In this document: positions 1 to 5,529 of the stretch, piece after piece | Numbering within the stretch: the first letter of the stretch is position 1 | Layout: every line of letters starts with the position of its first letter | Source: Planctomycetales bacterium | GTDB lineage: Bacteria; Planctomycetota; SBBH01 | Length of the DNA: 6,547 nt | Assembly (NCBI GenBank): GCA_005239795.1 | Contig: SBBH01000248.1 | Span: forward strand, 1 to 6,547 | Reading direction: 5' to 3' | The notes under the pieces: model-generated | Told to the model about the DNA's origin: nothing | Databases searched by the model: none | The model's input: only the letters and a program-made list of their open reading frames with translations | Made by a program: the position numbers and the translations under genes

Positions 1-389
1 CGCCGGCACTGGTCCTCCCAGAAAGCCGGGTCGTCCGGCTCGCCAAAGAGCAGCCCACCGACCACGCTGGACAGGCAGCGCAGGAAGCTCGATCCCGTAT
101 GGTAGTCGGGAAGGTGCGGATCCTCTGGTTGATAGCCGACCTCCCGGCGGCTTTTCGGGTCCCGGGGAGAGCGGCCGCCCAAAAACGCCTGCCCCGATGT
201 GGCGCGCGCAATCCCCAGCAGGATCTTTACGAGCGTACTCTTCCCAGCGCCGTTGGGGCCTAAAAGCCCGAAAATCTCGCCGGGCTCGACCGCGAGGCTC
301 ACGCCTTTTAAGGCCTCGATCCTACCGCCCCCTTTCCAGAACGGGGCGCGGTAGACCTTGACCAGGTTCCTGACGTCGACGACGCTCAT
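1..389 (-). CDS. ABC transporter ATP-binding protein, N-terminal part (PilH-like by context)
   Basis: This is the nucleotide-binding subunit of an ABC exporter; it would bind the cytoplasmic face of the permease encoded just upstream and hydrolyse ATP. About 129 codons are visible before the window ends. The protein begins MSVVDVRNLVKVY, followed by a Walker A motif GPNGAGKST at residues 44-52 and a Q-loop glutamine near residue 87 (GYQPEDPHLPDYHTG). The signature LSGGQ, Walker B and H-loop would lie beyond the window. The ATG at 389-387 is the only reasonable start, because the family similarity begins right after it. No Shine-Dalgarno sequence precedes it: the upstream bases are a GGGATTT repeat. 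Its ATG overlaps the TGA of a 47-codon ORF (ATGA), so translation may depend on coupling. The PilH assignment is inferred only from the pilin-ABC neighbourhood known in Myxococcus; a generic ABC-2 exporter ATPase is the safe call. Confidence 0.93.
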   Translation of the reverse strand, partial: MSVVDVRNLVKVYRAPFWKGGGRIEALKGVSLAVEPGEIFGLLGPNGAGKSTLVKILLGIARATSGQAFLGGRSPRDPKSRREVGYQPEDPHLPDYHTGSSFLRCLSSVVGGLLFGEPDDPAFWEDQCR

Positions 390-529
390 GAGGAAATCCC
401 AAATCCCAAATCCAAAATCCAAAGGAAATCCCAAACCCCAAATCCCAATTCAGCAAAACAACAAAAAACAGCACACAAAATAAAAAAGCCGCAGGCAACG
501 AACTCCGCACGGCGAGTGACGAGCTTCAT
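386..529 (-). CDS. 47-codon ORF bridging permease and ATPase, doubtful protein
   Basis: An ORF of 47 codons starts at an ATG that overlaps the permease stop (ATGA at 529-526) and ends at a TGA that overlaps the ATPase start (ATGA at 389-386). It is preceded by a good ribosome-binding sequence, GAGGAAGGAG, inside the end of the permease gene. The predicted peptide begins MKLVTRRAEF, has a hydrophobic cysteine-bearing stretch around residues 11-26, and ends in a Phe/Gly/Trp-rich tail that is simply the translation of the GGGATTT repeat. I know of no family it belongs to. It may be a non-functional peptide whose translation carries ribosomes from the permease to the ATPase start. It may equally be chance, as another frame (from GTG at 510) is also open and hydrophobic here. 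Confidence 0.25.
   Translation of the reverse strand: MKLVTRRAEFVACGFFILCAVFCCFAELGFGVWDFLWILDLGFGISS
394..446 (-). repeat. GGGATTT heptamer repeat tract
   Basis: Seven near-copies of AAATCCC (plus strand; GGGATTT on the coding strand) start at 394, 401, 408, 415, 426, 433 and 440. The period is exactly 7 bases apart from one 4-base interruption at 422-425. Because three periods make 21 bases, the tract stays open in more than one frame and encodes Gly-Phe/Trp-Asp-Leu-rich peptide. The coding-strand RNA carries repeated G2-G4 tracts spaced by 3-5 bases, so a weak quadruplex is conceivable. The tract lies immediately before the ATPase start, where a ribosome binding site would be expected. 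Confidence 0.85.
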
Positions 530-1995
530 GGCTCCTTCCTCGAAAAGAGCCAGCAGGCCAGCCCCAGCACCGCGGCGACAAACGCCGCGGTTGTCGCAAG
601 GGCCGCCGGCGCCGAGATCGAGAGGACCATCGGGACCAGATCGAGCTTCTTCACCAGTTTCTCGCTCATGCCGGGGGAGACCATCATGGAGGTCCCGTGC
701 CCCAGGAGGTCCACGGTCTTCGGCAGAATCCAATAGAGGATTTTGGCGCCCCTCTGCAGGAAAAGCGGGATGTCCTCCCTCAAGGTCAGGAGGCCGAACC
801 GGTAAAGCTCCGCCAGCTGGCCACACACCAGAAGTATCCCCATCGAAAAGATGGGGACGAAGGCGGCGCTCCGGGCCAGCACCGCGACGAGCACCGAGAC
901 GGCGTAGATCACCGCGAAAATCCCCGCGGCGAGCGCGATCCCTGCTGCGAGGAACCGCCCGTCCCAGAATCCCGTGTTGGCCCACAGGGCCAGCCCTGTC
1001 CCCCCGAAAAAGAGCGCGGCGTGGCACAGCACGAAAAGAACAGCGCTTGCGTAGCGAGACAGGAGAAAAAGGGTGCGGGAAAGAGGCTTGGCGATCGTGA
1101 GCTCCACCGCCCCCCGGGCGAGCACCGCCGAAAGGCTCCCCCCCGTGACGAACAGGGCCGCCAGCACCCCAAACCCCATGTAGAAAAAGTGGTCCGTCCC
1201 CGCCGTGCCGCGCACGAGCCCCGCCCGGATCGCTCCCAGGACACGGGCGTAGCTGAAATCCTCCCGCACGTCGAAGGTATAGAGCCACAGGACGCGGACC
1301 GACTTTACGTGGACCGCCTCGAGGGGGCGCGGGACGGTAAACGAAAGATCGAACATCCCCTCTCCCGTCCGGGACGCCTGCGCCCCGGCGAACCCGAATG
1401 ACTCCCACCGCTCGGCGAGGTAATGCTCCTCGTCGGCGGGAGCGGTCGGGACAGCCGGTTTGTCGGCGGCGACCCAATGCTCGGCAAGCGGCGCCAGCCG
1501 ATCGATCACCTCCTGCGTGGCGCCGGCCGTGTCGGGAAAGCGCGCCTTCGCCTGCCCCAAGACGTCGATCGCGCGATGGACGAGAAGATGGTTGAAATGG
1601 CGCCGGGCCACCTGTTCGGCGGCCTTCAGGTCGCGCCCGCGGTCGGAAGCCGCCCACATCTCCATCGCCCAACCGATCGCCTGGGGGTAGGTATAGCGCA
1701 GGGAAAACGACCACTGCTCCCCCCCGCCGCTTAAAGGACAGGACCGGACCGGCCCCGCCGATGGCATCGCGGGGTGCGGCAGATAAAAACCGGGAAGGTA
1801 CGACGTCCCCACCGACGGGAGGATCGTGCACCACGCGTTGACCGTCTCCCGAGGCGTGGCGACACCGAACTCCAGGCTCGCGAGTGTCAGGACCGTGAAG
1901 GCGGTCAAGGCGAGCAGAAAATAATTGATCTTGCGATCCCGGTGCTCGAGGAGCGCGTCATAAAGGACAGCCAGAAACTGCCGCCAGGCCGCCAT
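526..1995 (-). CDS. ABC-2 type transporter permease with large extracytoplasmic domain
   Basis: This is the membrane subunit of the ABC exporter whose ATPase follows it, 489 residues long. Visible layout: a short cytoplasmic N-terminus, a first membrane segment at about residues 24-44, a hydrophilic region of roughly 220 residues (45-267) that should lie outside the membrane, then hydrophobic segments near 268-288, 315-340, 348-374, 378-396 and 453-484. Between segments 2 and 3 is the ABC-2 permease hallmark ELTIAKPLSRTLFLLSRY (298-315). The ATG at 1995 is chosen; the frame stays open to a TTG at 2040, but that codon lies in the T-tract of the pilin terminator. No clear ribosome binding site is seen. 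The stop TGA overlaps the next ATG. By position it matches the membrane component of the Myxococcus pilGHI transporter needed for pilus assembly, but that role is inference. The substrate is unknown. Confidence 0.88.
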   Translation of the reverse strand: MAAWRQFLAVLYDALLEHRDRKINYFLLALTAFTVLTLASLEFGVATPRETVNAWCTILPSVGTSYLPGFYLPHPAMPSAGPVRSCPLSGGGEQWSFSLRYTYPQAIGWAMEMWAASDRGRDLKAAEQVARRHFNHLLVHRAIDVLGQAKARFPDTAGATQEVIDRLAPLAEHWVAADKPAVPTAPADEEHYLAERWESFGFAGAQASRTGEGMFDLSFTVPRPLEAVHVKSVRVLWLYTFDVREDFSYARVLGAIRAGLVRGTAGTDHFFYMGFGVLAALFVTGGSLSAVLARGAVELTIAKPLSRTLFLLSRYASAVLFVLCHAALFFGGTGLALWANTGFWDGRFLAAGIALAAGIFAVIYAVSVLVAVLARSAAFVPIFSMGILLVCGQLAELYRFGLLTLREDIPLFLQRGAKILYWILPKTVDLLGHGTSMMVSPGMSEKLVKKLDLVPMVLSISAPAALATTAAFVAAVLGLACWLFSRKEP

Positions 1996-2003
1996 CGGTC
2001 GGG

Positions 2004-2032
2004 AGTCTACGCCAAGCGAGGCCGCCAGACAA
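2004..2032 (-). promoter_or_regulatory. possible weak sigma-70-like promoter for the ABC operon
   Basis: On the minus strand TTGTCT (2032-2027) and TAGACT (2009-2004) are separated by 17 bases, each matching 4 of 6 consensus positions. Transcription would start about at the permease ATG (1995), giving a near-leaderless mRNA, which would fit the absence of a ribosome binding site. It lies just past the pilin terminator, where a promoter for the ABC genes would be needed. The match is weak and could be chance. Confidence 0.25.
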
Positions 2033-2038
2033 AAAGAC

Positions 2039-2083
2039 AAAAAAAAGACTCCCCCGTGGGGGTCGCCCGCGGGGGAGGGAGTC
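2039..2083 (-). terminator. intrinsic terminator after the pilin gene
   Basis: Reading on the minus strand, GACTCCC (2083-2077) pairs perfectly with GGGAGTC (2053-2047), enclosing further GC-rich self-complementary sequence (CCCGCGGG and CCCCCACGGGGG). Eight consecutive T residues (2046-2039) follow directly, then a second T5 run. It begins 14 bases after the pilin stop codon. This is the classic form of a factor-independent terminator, so the pilin message should mostly end here and the ABC genes should be transcribed separately or by read-through. Confidence 0.88.
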
Positions 2084-2097
2084 GATCTGATGACAGG

Positions 2098-2682
2098 CTA
2101 TTCTTGGACGGTCGTCCAGCTACCACCGGGGCCAGGGTTCGCGACACCAGCAACGGCCCACGCCGCGACGACCATGGTATTGGGCGTGTTCGCTGTCGCG
2201 CCGCCAGCCGTGGTCAGCCCCCAACAGATCCCAGTGACGGTATCGCCCGCGAAGTCGCGATCCCCGTCGATCCCCAGTGCCACAGGACCGTTCGAGGCGA
2301 ACCCCGCGACCTCCGGATCGTTATCAGCGCTAGAGTTCGAGTTGTCGATCCCGTAGTTGTAACCGTGATAAGGCTGGACATTCACCATCGGAACCAACGG
2401 CTGGCCGGCGCCATCCAGGAAGTTAGCGAGCGACGGCCCCAAGCAGTATTCCTGAGAGCTCCCGTCAGCGTCAGCATCTCCCGCGCGCGCCTCTCCCTGC
2501 CCTGATTTCTTGAACATCCCCTGCGCCTCCCGACAGGCAAAAATTCCCTTAATCGAAGAGGTCTCATTCCCTGATTTCCTGGACGAGGCGAGGTTCGAAA
2601 TCACCAGCGTCGCCGTAATCGCGATGATCGCCAGGACGATCATCAGCTCGATCAATGTAAACCCCTTCTTCCCCGTCTTCAT
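2098..2682 (-). CDS. pilA: type IV prepilin (PilA-like major pilin candidate)
   Basis: This is a secreted structural subunit, assembled into a type IV pilus after prepilin peptidase cleavage and N-methylation. The leader is MKTGKKG with cleavage G7|F8, and the mature N-terminus FTLIELMIVLAIIAI carries the essential Glu at mature position 5. The hydrophobic helix spans about residues 8-31 of the 194-residue precursor. The usual Pro at mature position 22 is Ser here. The globular part has Cys at 50, 80 and 153, an acidic DADADG at 69-74 and GIDGDRD at 137-143 that could bind calcium, and a Gly/Ala/Asn-rich C-terminus. The ATG at 2682 follows the strong ribosome binding site AAAGGAGGAGG. It has its own sigma-54 promoter and its own terminator, lies near PilS/PilR-like genes, and its length suits a Myxococcus-type major pilin. 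A minor pilin or type II secretion pseudopilin is the alternative. Confidence 0.9.
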   Translation of the reverse strand: MKTGKKGFTLIELMIVLAIIAITATLVISNLASSRKSGNETSSIKGIFACREAQGMFKKSGQGEARAGDADADGSSQEYCLGPSLANFLDGAGQPLVPMVNVQPYHGYNYGIDNSNSSADNDPEVAGFASNGPVALGIDGDRDFAGDTVTGICWGLTTAGGATANTPNTMVVAAWAVAGVANPGPGGSWTTVQE

Positions 2683-2685
2683 AAC

Positions 2686-2696
2686 CTCCTCCTTTC
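2686..2696 (-). promoter_or_regulatory. strong Shine-Dalgarno of the prepilin gene
   Basis: The minus-strand sequence AAAGGAGGAGG lies 3 bases upstream of the ATG at 2682. It is the strongest ribosome binding site in the window and fits an abundantly made structural protein. Confidence 0.85.
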
Positions 2697-2760
2697 AATT
2701 CCTTTCCACGTCCACGTCGACTTGAAATCCTGTTTGAACCCGTTTACGTGGGATGACAAC

Positions 2761-2775
2761 GCAACATGCGTGCCA
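2761..2775 (-). promoter_or_regulatory. sigma-54 (RpoN) -24/-12 promoter of the prepilin gene
   Basis: The minus strand reads TGGCACGCATGTTGC, an exact match to the TGGCAC-N5-TTGC consensus with the GG and GC elements correctly spaced. Counting from the -12 GC, transcription should begin near 2749, leaving a leader of about 67 bases before the pilin ATG. Pilin genes are classically sigma-54 dependent and activated by PilR, and a PilR-like activator is encoded about 1.4 kb upstream on the same strand. Confidence 0.88.
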
Positions 2776-2855
2776 GCCAACAGAAGTCATCCTATATCTC
2801 TGCCAACAACCGTCAAACAGAGAAACGACAAAAATTTCGTCTCCCAAAAAGTCAG

Positions 2856-2885
2856 TGTGACGTTTTTTGTCACAGAAGTTGTGAC
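2856..2885 (-). promoter_or_regulatory. cluster of TGTGAC/GTCACA half-sites, candidate PilR enhancer
   Basis: Three 6-base half-sites in alternating orientation lie at 2856-2861 (TGTGAC), 2869-2874 (GTCACA) and 2880-2885 (TGTGAC), forming two overlapping perfect inverted repeats with spacers of 7 and 5 bases. They sit about 107-136 bases upstream of the predicted pilin transcription start, the normal distance for an NtrC-family upstream activating sequence. They overlap the last codons of the DUF4143 ATPase gene. On the minus strand the first hairpin is followed after four bases by T5, so a weak terminator for that gene is a second possible reading. Confidence 0.55.
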
Positions 2886-4069
2886 AGAAACGTCCTGGCG
2901 GGAACAACCACAGGTTCCCGGCGCCGGAAGCAATCGGTCTCCACATAATCCATCTCGAGAACAACTTGAAAGGCGTGCGGGGCGCGCGTCTGACGCTGAA
3001 AATATCCCAGGGCTGGACTCAGCACCGTCTCCCGGGATTTGACTTCCACCAGGAACCACGGCTTCCTGTCGCGGACGATTAAAAAATCCGCTTCATTCTT
3101 CTGGAGATCGCGAAGATATCGGAGCTCGAACGCTCCCAACCCCAGGTCCGTCCACCCCTCCACCGCCTTCAGGAGATGACAGGCCACGAAGGTCTCCGCG
3201 CGGGCCCCCGGATCCACGATCCCCGACCAGTCTCTCAGGAACCATTTCGGCTCCTTGCGCAGGGAGCGCGCGACATTGACGAACCACGGCCGGACCAGGA
3301 AACCCACATGCAAGGAGCAAAGGGCATTCACCCAGCGGCGGGCGGTGTCGACCGACACCCGGACCGCCTGGGCCAGGTTGCTGTAGATCACCTGTTGCCC
3401 CGAGCGCTCGGAGAGGAGGATCCCCATCATCTCCATCTGGCCCAGGTCCTGGATGCGCGTGAGATCGCGGACGTCCTCCTTCAAGAGAAGCGCTTGTCGC
3501 ATGGAAAGCCACCGGCGCGTGAACCGCCCATCGCGCTTGAAGAAGGGCTCGGGATACCCGCCATGCTCCCAGAGGGCGGAAAATTTCGCCTCTGGAAGGG
3601 ACGCGGGGGACTGGATCGGCTCCTCCGGCAGCCCTTGCCGGATCACCTCGGCCACGCTCAAGGGATGCATCCGAAAGAGGAAATAGCGCCCCATGAGGCT
3701 GTCTCCCCCCCGGCGGTAGAGATCGAGCCTCGAGCTCCCGGTCACCAGGAGCCTCACCTGCTCCCCATAGGTGTCGAAGAATCCCTTCAAGAAGGTCTTC
3801 CACCGGCCATGCTTGTGAAGCTCGTCGAAAACCGCCACGACAGGGGCTTCCCGAAGCCGTTGGAGCCCCAATCGCTTGGCCACCGCCGCAGGACCCTCCA
3901 AAATGGTCCGCTTGTCGTCCTGATTGTCCCAGTCCAGATAGACCTCCCCCAGACCCTGGCAGGTGGTGGTTTTTCCGACCTGTCGGGGGCCGGCGACAAA
4001 CGCCATCTGCCGATGTTTTTCCAGATGCTCGGCCAGGATCGCGTCATAGAGGCGGGCGTGGGGGATCAT
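2870..4069 (-). CDS. AAA ATPase with C-terminal DUF4143 (COG1373-type)
   Basis: A 399-residue protein of the widespread, poorly understood AAA+DUF4143 family. The Walker A is GPRQVGKT at 27-34, Walker B VVAVFDE at 77-83, and a sensor-like GSSRLD at 111-116 is followed by GRYFLFRMHPLSVAE (127-141), typical of the family. A helix-turn-helix-like stretch lies near 231-250 (NLAQAVRVSVDTARRWVNAL). The C-terminal part shows a PD-(D/E)XK-like pattern: Glu292, Asp328 and Glu342-x-Lys344. Length is normal and no break is seen. Cellular role is unknown; family members are often scattered, horizontally moved genes, sometimes suggested to be toxin-like or defence-related. The start ATG at 4069 has no ribosome binding site but lies just at the predicted start of transcription. 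The gene separates pilR from the pilin gene and looks like an insertion into the pil locus. Confidence 0.9.
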   Translation of the reverse strand: MIPHARLYDAILAEHLEKHRQMAFVAGPRQVGKTTTCQGLGEVYLDWDNQDDKRTILEGPAAVAKRLGLQRLREAPVVAVFDELHKHGRWKTFLKGFFDTYGEQVRLLVTGSSRLDLYRRGGDSLMGRYFLFRMHPLSVAEVIRQGLPEEPIQSPASLPEAKFSALWEHGGYPEPFFKRDGRFTRRWLSMRQALLLKEDVRDLTRIQDLGQMEMMGILLSERSGQQVIYSNLAQAVRVSVDTARRWVNALCSLHVGFLVRPWFVNVARSLRKEPKWFLRDWSGIVDPGARAETFVACHLLKAVEGWTDLGLGAFELRYLRDLQKNEADFLIVRDRKPWFLVEVKSRETVLSPALGYFQRQTRAPHAFQVVLEMDYVETDCFRRREPVVVPARTFLSQLL

Positions 4070-4076
4070 CGTGATT

Positions 4077-4104
4077 AATATAATATGAATCGTAAAATAA
4101 TCAA
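4077..4104 (-). promoter_or_regulatory. AT-rich promoter of the DUF4143 ATPase gene, possibly leaderless
   Basis: On the minus strand TTGATT (4104-4099) and TATATT (4082-4077) are spaced by 16 bases in a strikingly AT-rich 60-base gap between two GC-rich genes. Transcription would start around 4070, directly at the ATG at 4069, so the mRNA would have essentially no leader. This agrees with the lack of a ribosome binding site there. Confidence 0.5.
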
Positions 4105-4116
4105 GATCATTTTACG
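4091..4116. repeat. 26-bp palindrome over the -35 region, operator candidate
   Basis: CGTAAAATAATC and GATCATTTTACG flank a 2-base centre and match at 11 of 12 positions as an inverted repeat. It covers the proposed -35 hexamer of the ATPase gene, the usual place for a repressor site. It lacks a downstream T-run in the direction of pilR transcription and has an AT-rich stem, so it is a poor terminator for pilR, though some terminator role cannot be excluded. Confidence 0.5.
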
Positions 4117-4131
4117 GGACCGCTACAGAAC

Positions 4132-5502
4132 CTAAAACTGGATTCCCAGCTTCTTGATCTTGTACCGCAAGGCCCGGAAGGTGAGCCCCAGAAGCGGCGC
4201 GGCGCGCGAGACATTCCCCCCCGTGCGCTTCAGGGCCGCGGCGATATATCCCGCCTCGAGCGCATCCACCTTCTCGTCGAGGCGGATCCCCTCCTCTGGA
4301 ATGTCGTAGGGATCGCCCGCCAAGCCAGCCAAGGAAGAAACCGAGCCGGCCGCCCGTCCCCCTCCGCGCGCGATCCGCTCATCCAGATCCTGGACCCCGA
4401 TCGTCTCGGCGTCGGCCAGGGCCACGGCCCTCTGGATGCAGTTCTCGAGTTCCCGGACGTTCCCGGGCCAGTCGTGGCGCATCAGGATCTCGATTGCCTC
4501 TTCGGAGATCCCCTTCGCCTTCGAGCGCATCGACTGGGCGTAGACCGCCAGGAACCGCCCGGCCAGGATCGGGACATCCCCCCGGCGCTCCCTCAAGGGA
4601 GGCAGGCGCATCGGAATGACATTCAGGCGGTAGTAGAGATCCTCCCGGAACCGGCCGGACTTCACATCCTCCTCCAGGCGCCGATTGGTGGCGGCGATGA
4701 ACCGGACATCCGCCTTGCGGGGCTTGACGGCGCCGACCGGGGTGTACTCCCGCTCCTCGAGCATCCGGAGGAGTTTGACCTGCAGGGCCGGCGACATTTC
4801 GCTTATTTCGTCCAGAAAGAAAGTCCCTTTGTCGGCGGCCTCGAGAAGGCCCGGCTTGTCGGCCACAGCCCCCGTGAACGCCCCCTTGATATGGCCAAAC
4901 ATCTCGCTTTCCAGGAGCGTCTCCGGGAACGCCGCGCAGTTGACAGTGATGAACGGCTCCTGGGCGCGGGGCGATCCGGCATGCAGGGCGCGCGCGACGA
5001 GCTCTTTCCCCGTGCCGCTTTCCCCCTGGATGAGGACGGTGCTGTCGGTGGGGGCGACGCGCGCGATGAGGGCGTGCAGTTCCTGGATCGCCGGGGAGCG
5101 GCCGAAGATCGTCCGTTCGACCGATTCCCTGGCCGAAGCCTCCCCTTGGGCGCGCGCAAGGCGAAGCGCCCGGTCGATCGTCGCCAGGATGTCGTCGTTG
5201 TCGAAGGGCTTCCGGACGTAGTCGAACGCCCCCAGGCGCATCGCCTCGACCGCCTGCGCCCAGGTGGAATAGGCCGTCATGACGATCGGCACCGTCGCGG
5301 GAAAACGCTTGCAGATCCGGGCCAGGAGCGCGATGCCGTCCAAGCCGGAGCCGGGCATCCGGACGTCTAAGAGGGCCGCGTCGAACTCCTTCTCGGAGGC
5401 GATCTCAAGCGCTTCCTGGGCGCTCCCGGCCGCGGTGACGGCATGTCCCGCGCGGGTCAGGAGGATCTCGAGCGTTTCGCGGAGCGACGCGTCGTCGTCC
5501 AC
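4132..5502 (-). CDS. pilR: PilR-like sigma-54-dependent response regulator
   Basis: An NtrC-family activator that, when phosphorylated, forms an ATP-driven ring that remodels sigma-54 RNA polymerase. Numbered from GTG 5502: receiver domain 1-115 with acidic pocket DDD at 2-4, phosphoacceptor Asp46 (LLDVRMPG), Thr76 and Lys98; AAA domain about 131-365 with Walker A GESGTGKE (160-167), the sigma-54 contact loop GAFTGA (207-212) and Walker B GTFFLDE (226-232), plus WPGNVRELEN (345-354). The C-terminal Fis-type helix-turn-helix (427-454) ends FRALRYKIKKLGI, typical of PilR. The likely target is the sigma-54 pilin promoter downstream. The start is odd: the conserved first strand reads GRILIVDDD, but the only standard start codon is the GTG coding the Val of that strand; an in-frame TGA stop lies 9 codons further up with no ATG, GTG or TTG between. 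Confidence 0.93.
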   Translation of the reverse strand: MDDDASLRETLEILLTRAGHAVTAAGSAQEALEIASEKEFDAALLDVRMPGSGLDGIALLARICKRFPATVPIVMTAYSTWAQAVEAMRLGAFDYVRKPFDNDDILATIDRALRLARAQGEASARESVERTIFGRSPAIQELHALIARVAPTDSTVLIQGESGTGKELVARALHAGSPRAQEPFITVNCAAFPETLLESEMFGHIKGAFTGAVADKPGLLEAADKGTFFLDEISEMSPALQVKLLRMLEEREYTPVGAVKPRKADVRFIAATNRRLEEDVKSGRFREDLYYRLNVIPMRLPPLRERRGDVPILAGRFLAVYAQSMRSKAKGISEEAIEILMRHDWPGNVRELENCIQRAVALADAETIGVQDLDERIARGGGRAAGSVSSLAGLAGDPYDIPEEGIRLDEKVDALEAGYIAAALKRTGGNVSRAAPLLGLTFRALRYKIKKLGIQF

Positions 5503-5529
5503 AATCAGGATCCGTCCCTTTCCCGTTGT

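Noticed and set aside
322..510. Hydrophobic 62-codon minus-strand ORF starting at GTG 510
   Set aside because: It runs through the heptamer repeat and into the ATPase coding region in the wrong frame; its hydrophobicity comes from the T-rich and repeat sequence.
386..1834. Long minus-strand frame of 482 codons overlapping the permease
   Set aside because: It is a shifted frame of the permease with Arg/Gly/Pro-rich translation and no motifs; only its last 47 codons, in the repeat spacer, deserve separate mention.
1996..2040. TTG at 2040 as start of the permease
   Set aside because: It lies inside the T-run of the pilin terminator, and the extra residues add nothing recognisable; ATG 1995 is better.
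1774..2505. Plus-strand frame of 243 codons across the terminator and pilin gene
   Set aside because: It crosses a clear terminator and two genes on the other strand and translates to Arg-rich sequence with no recognisable domain.
2776..2855. IHF binding site between enhancer and sigma-54 promoter
   Set aside because: Looked for because such promoters often use one, but no convincing match to the consensus was seen.
3176..4078. Plus-strand frame of 300 codons opposite the DUF4143 ATPase
   Set aside because: Antisense shadow of a gene with intact Walker motifs; no ribosome binding site or family features.
4474..5370. Plus-strand frame of 298 codons opposite pilR
   Set aside because: Antisense shadow caused by high third-position GC in pilR; Arg/Gly-rich with no domain.
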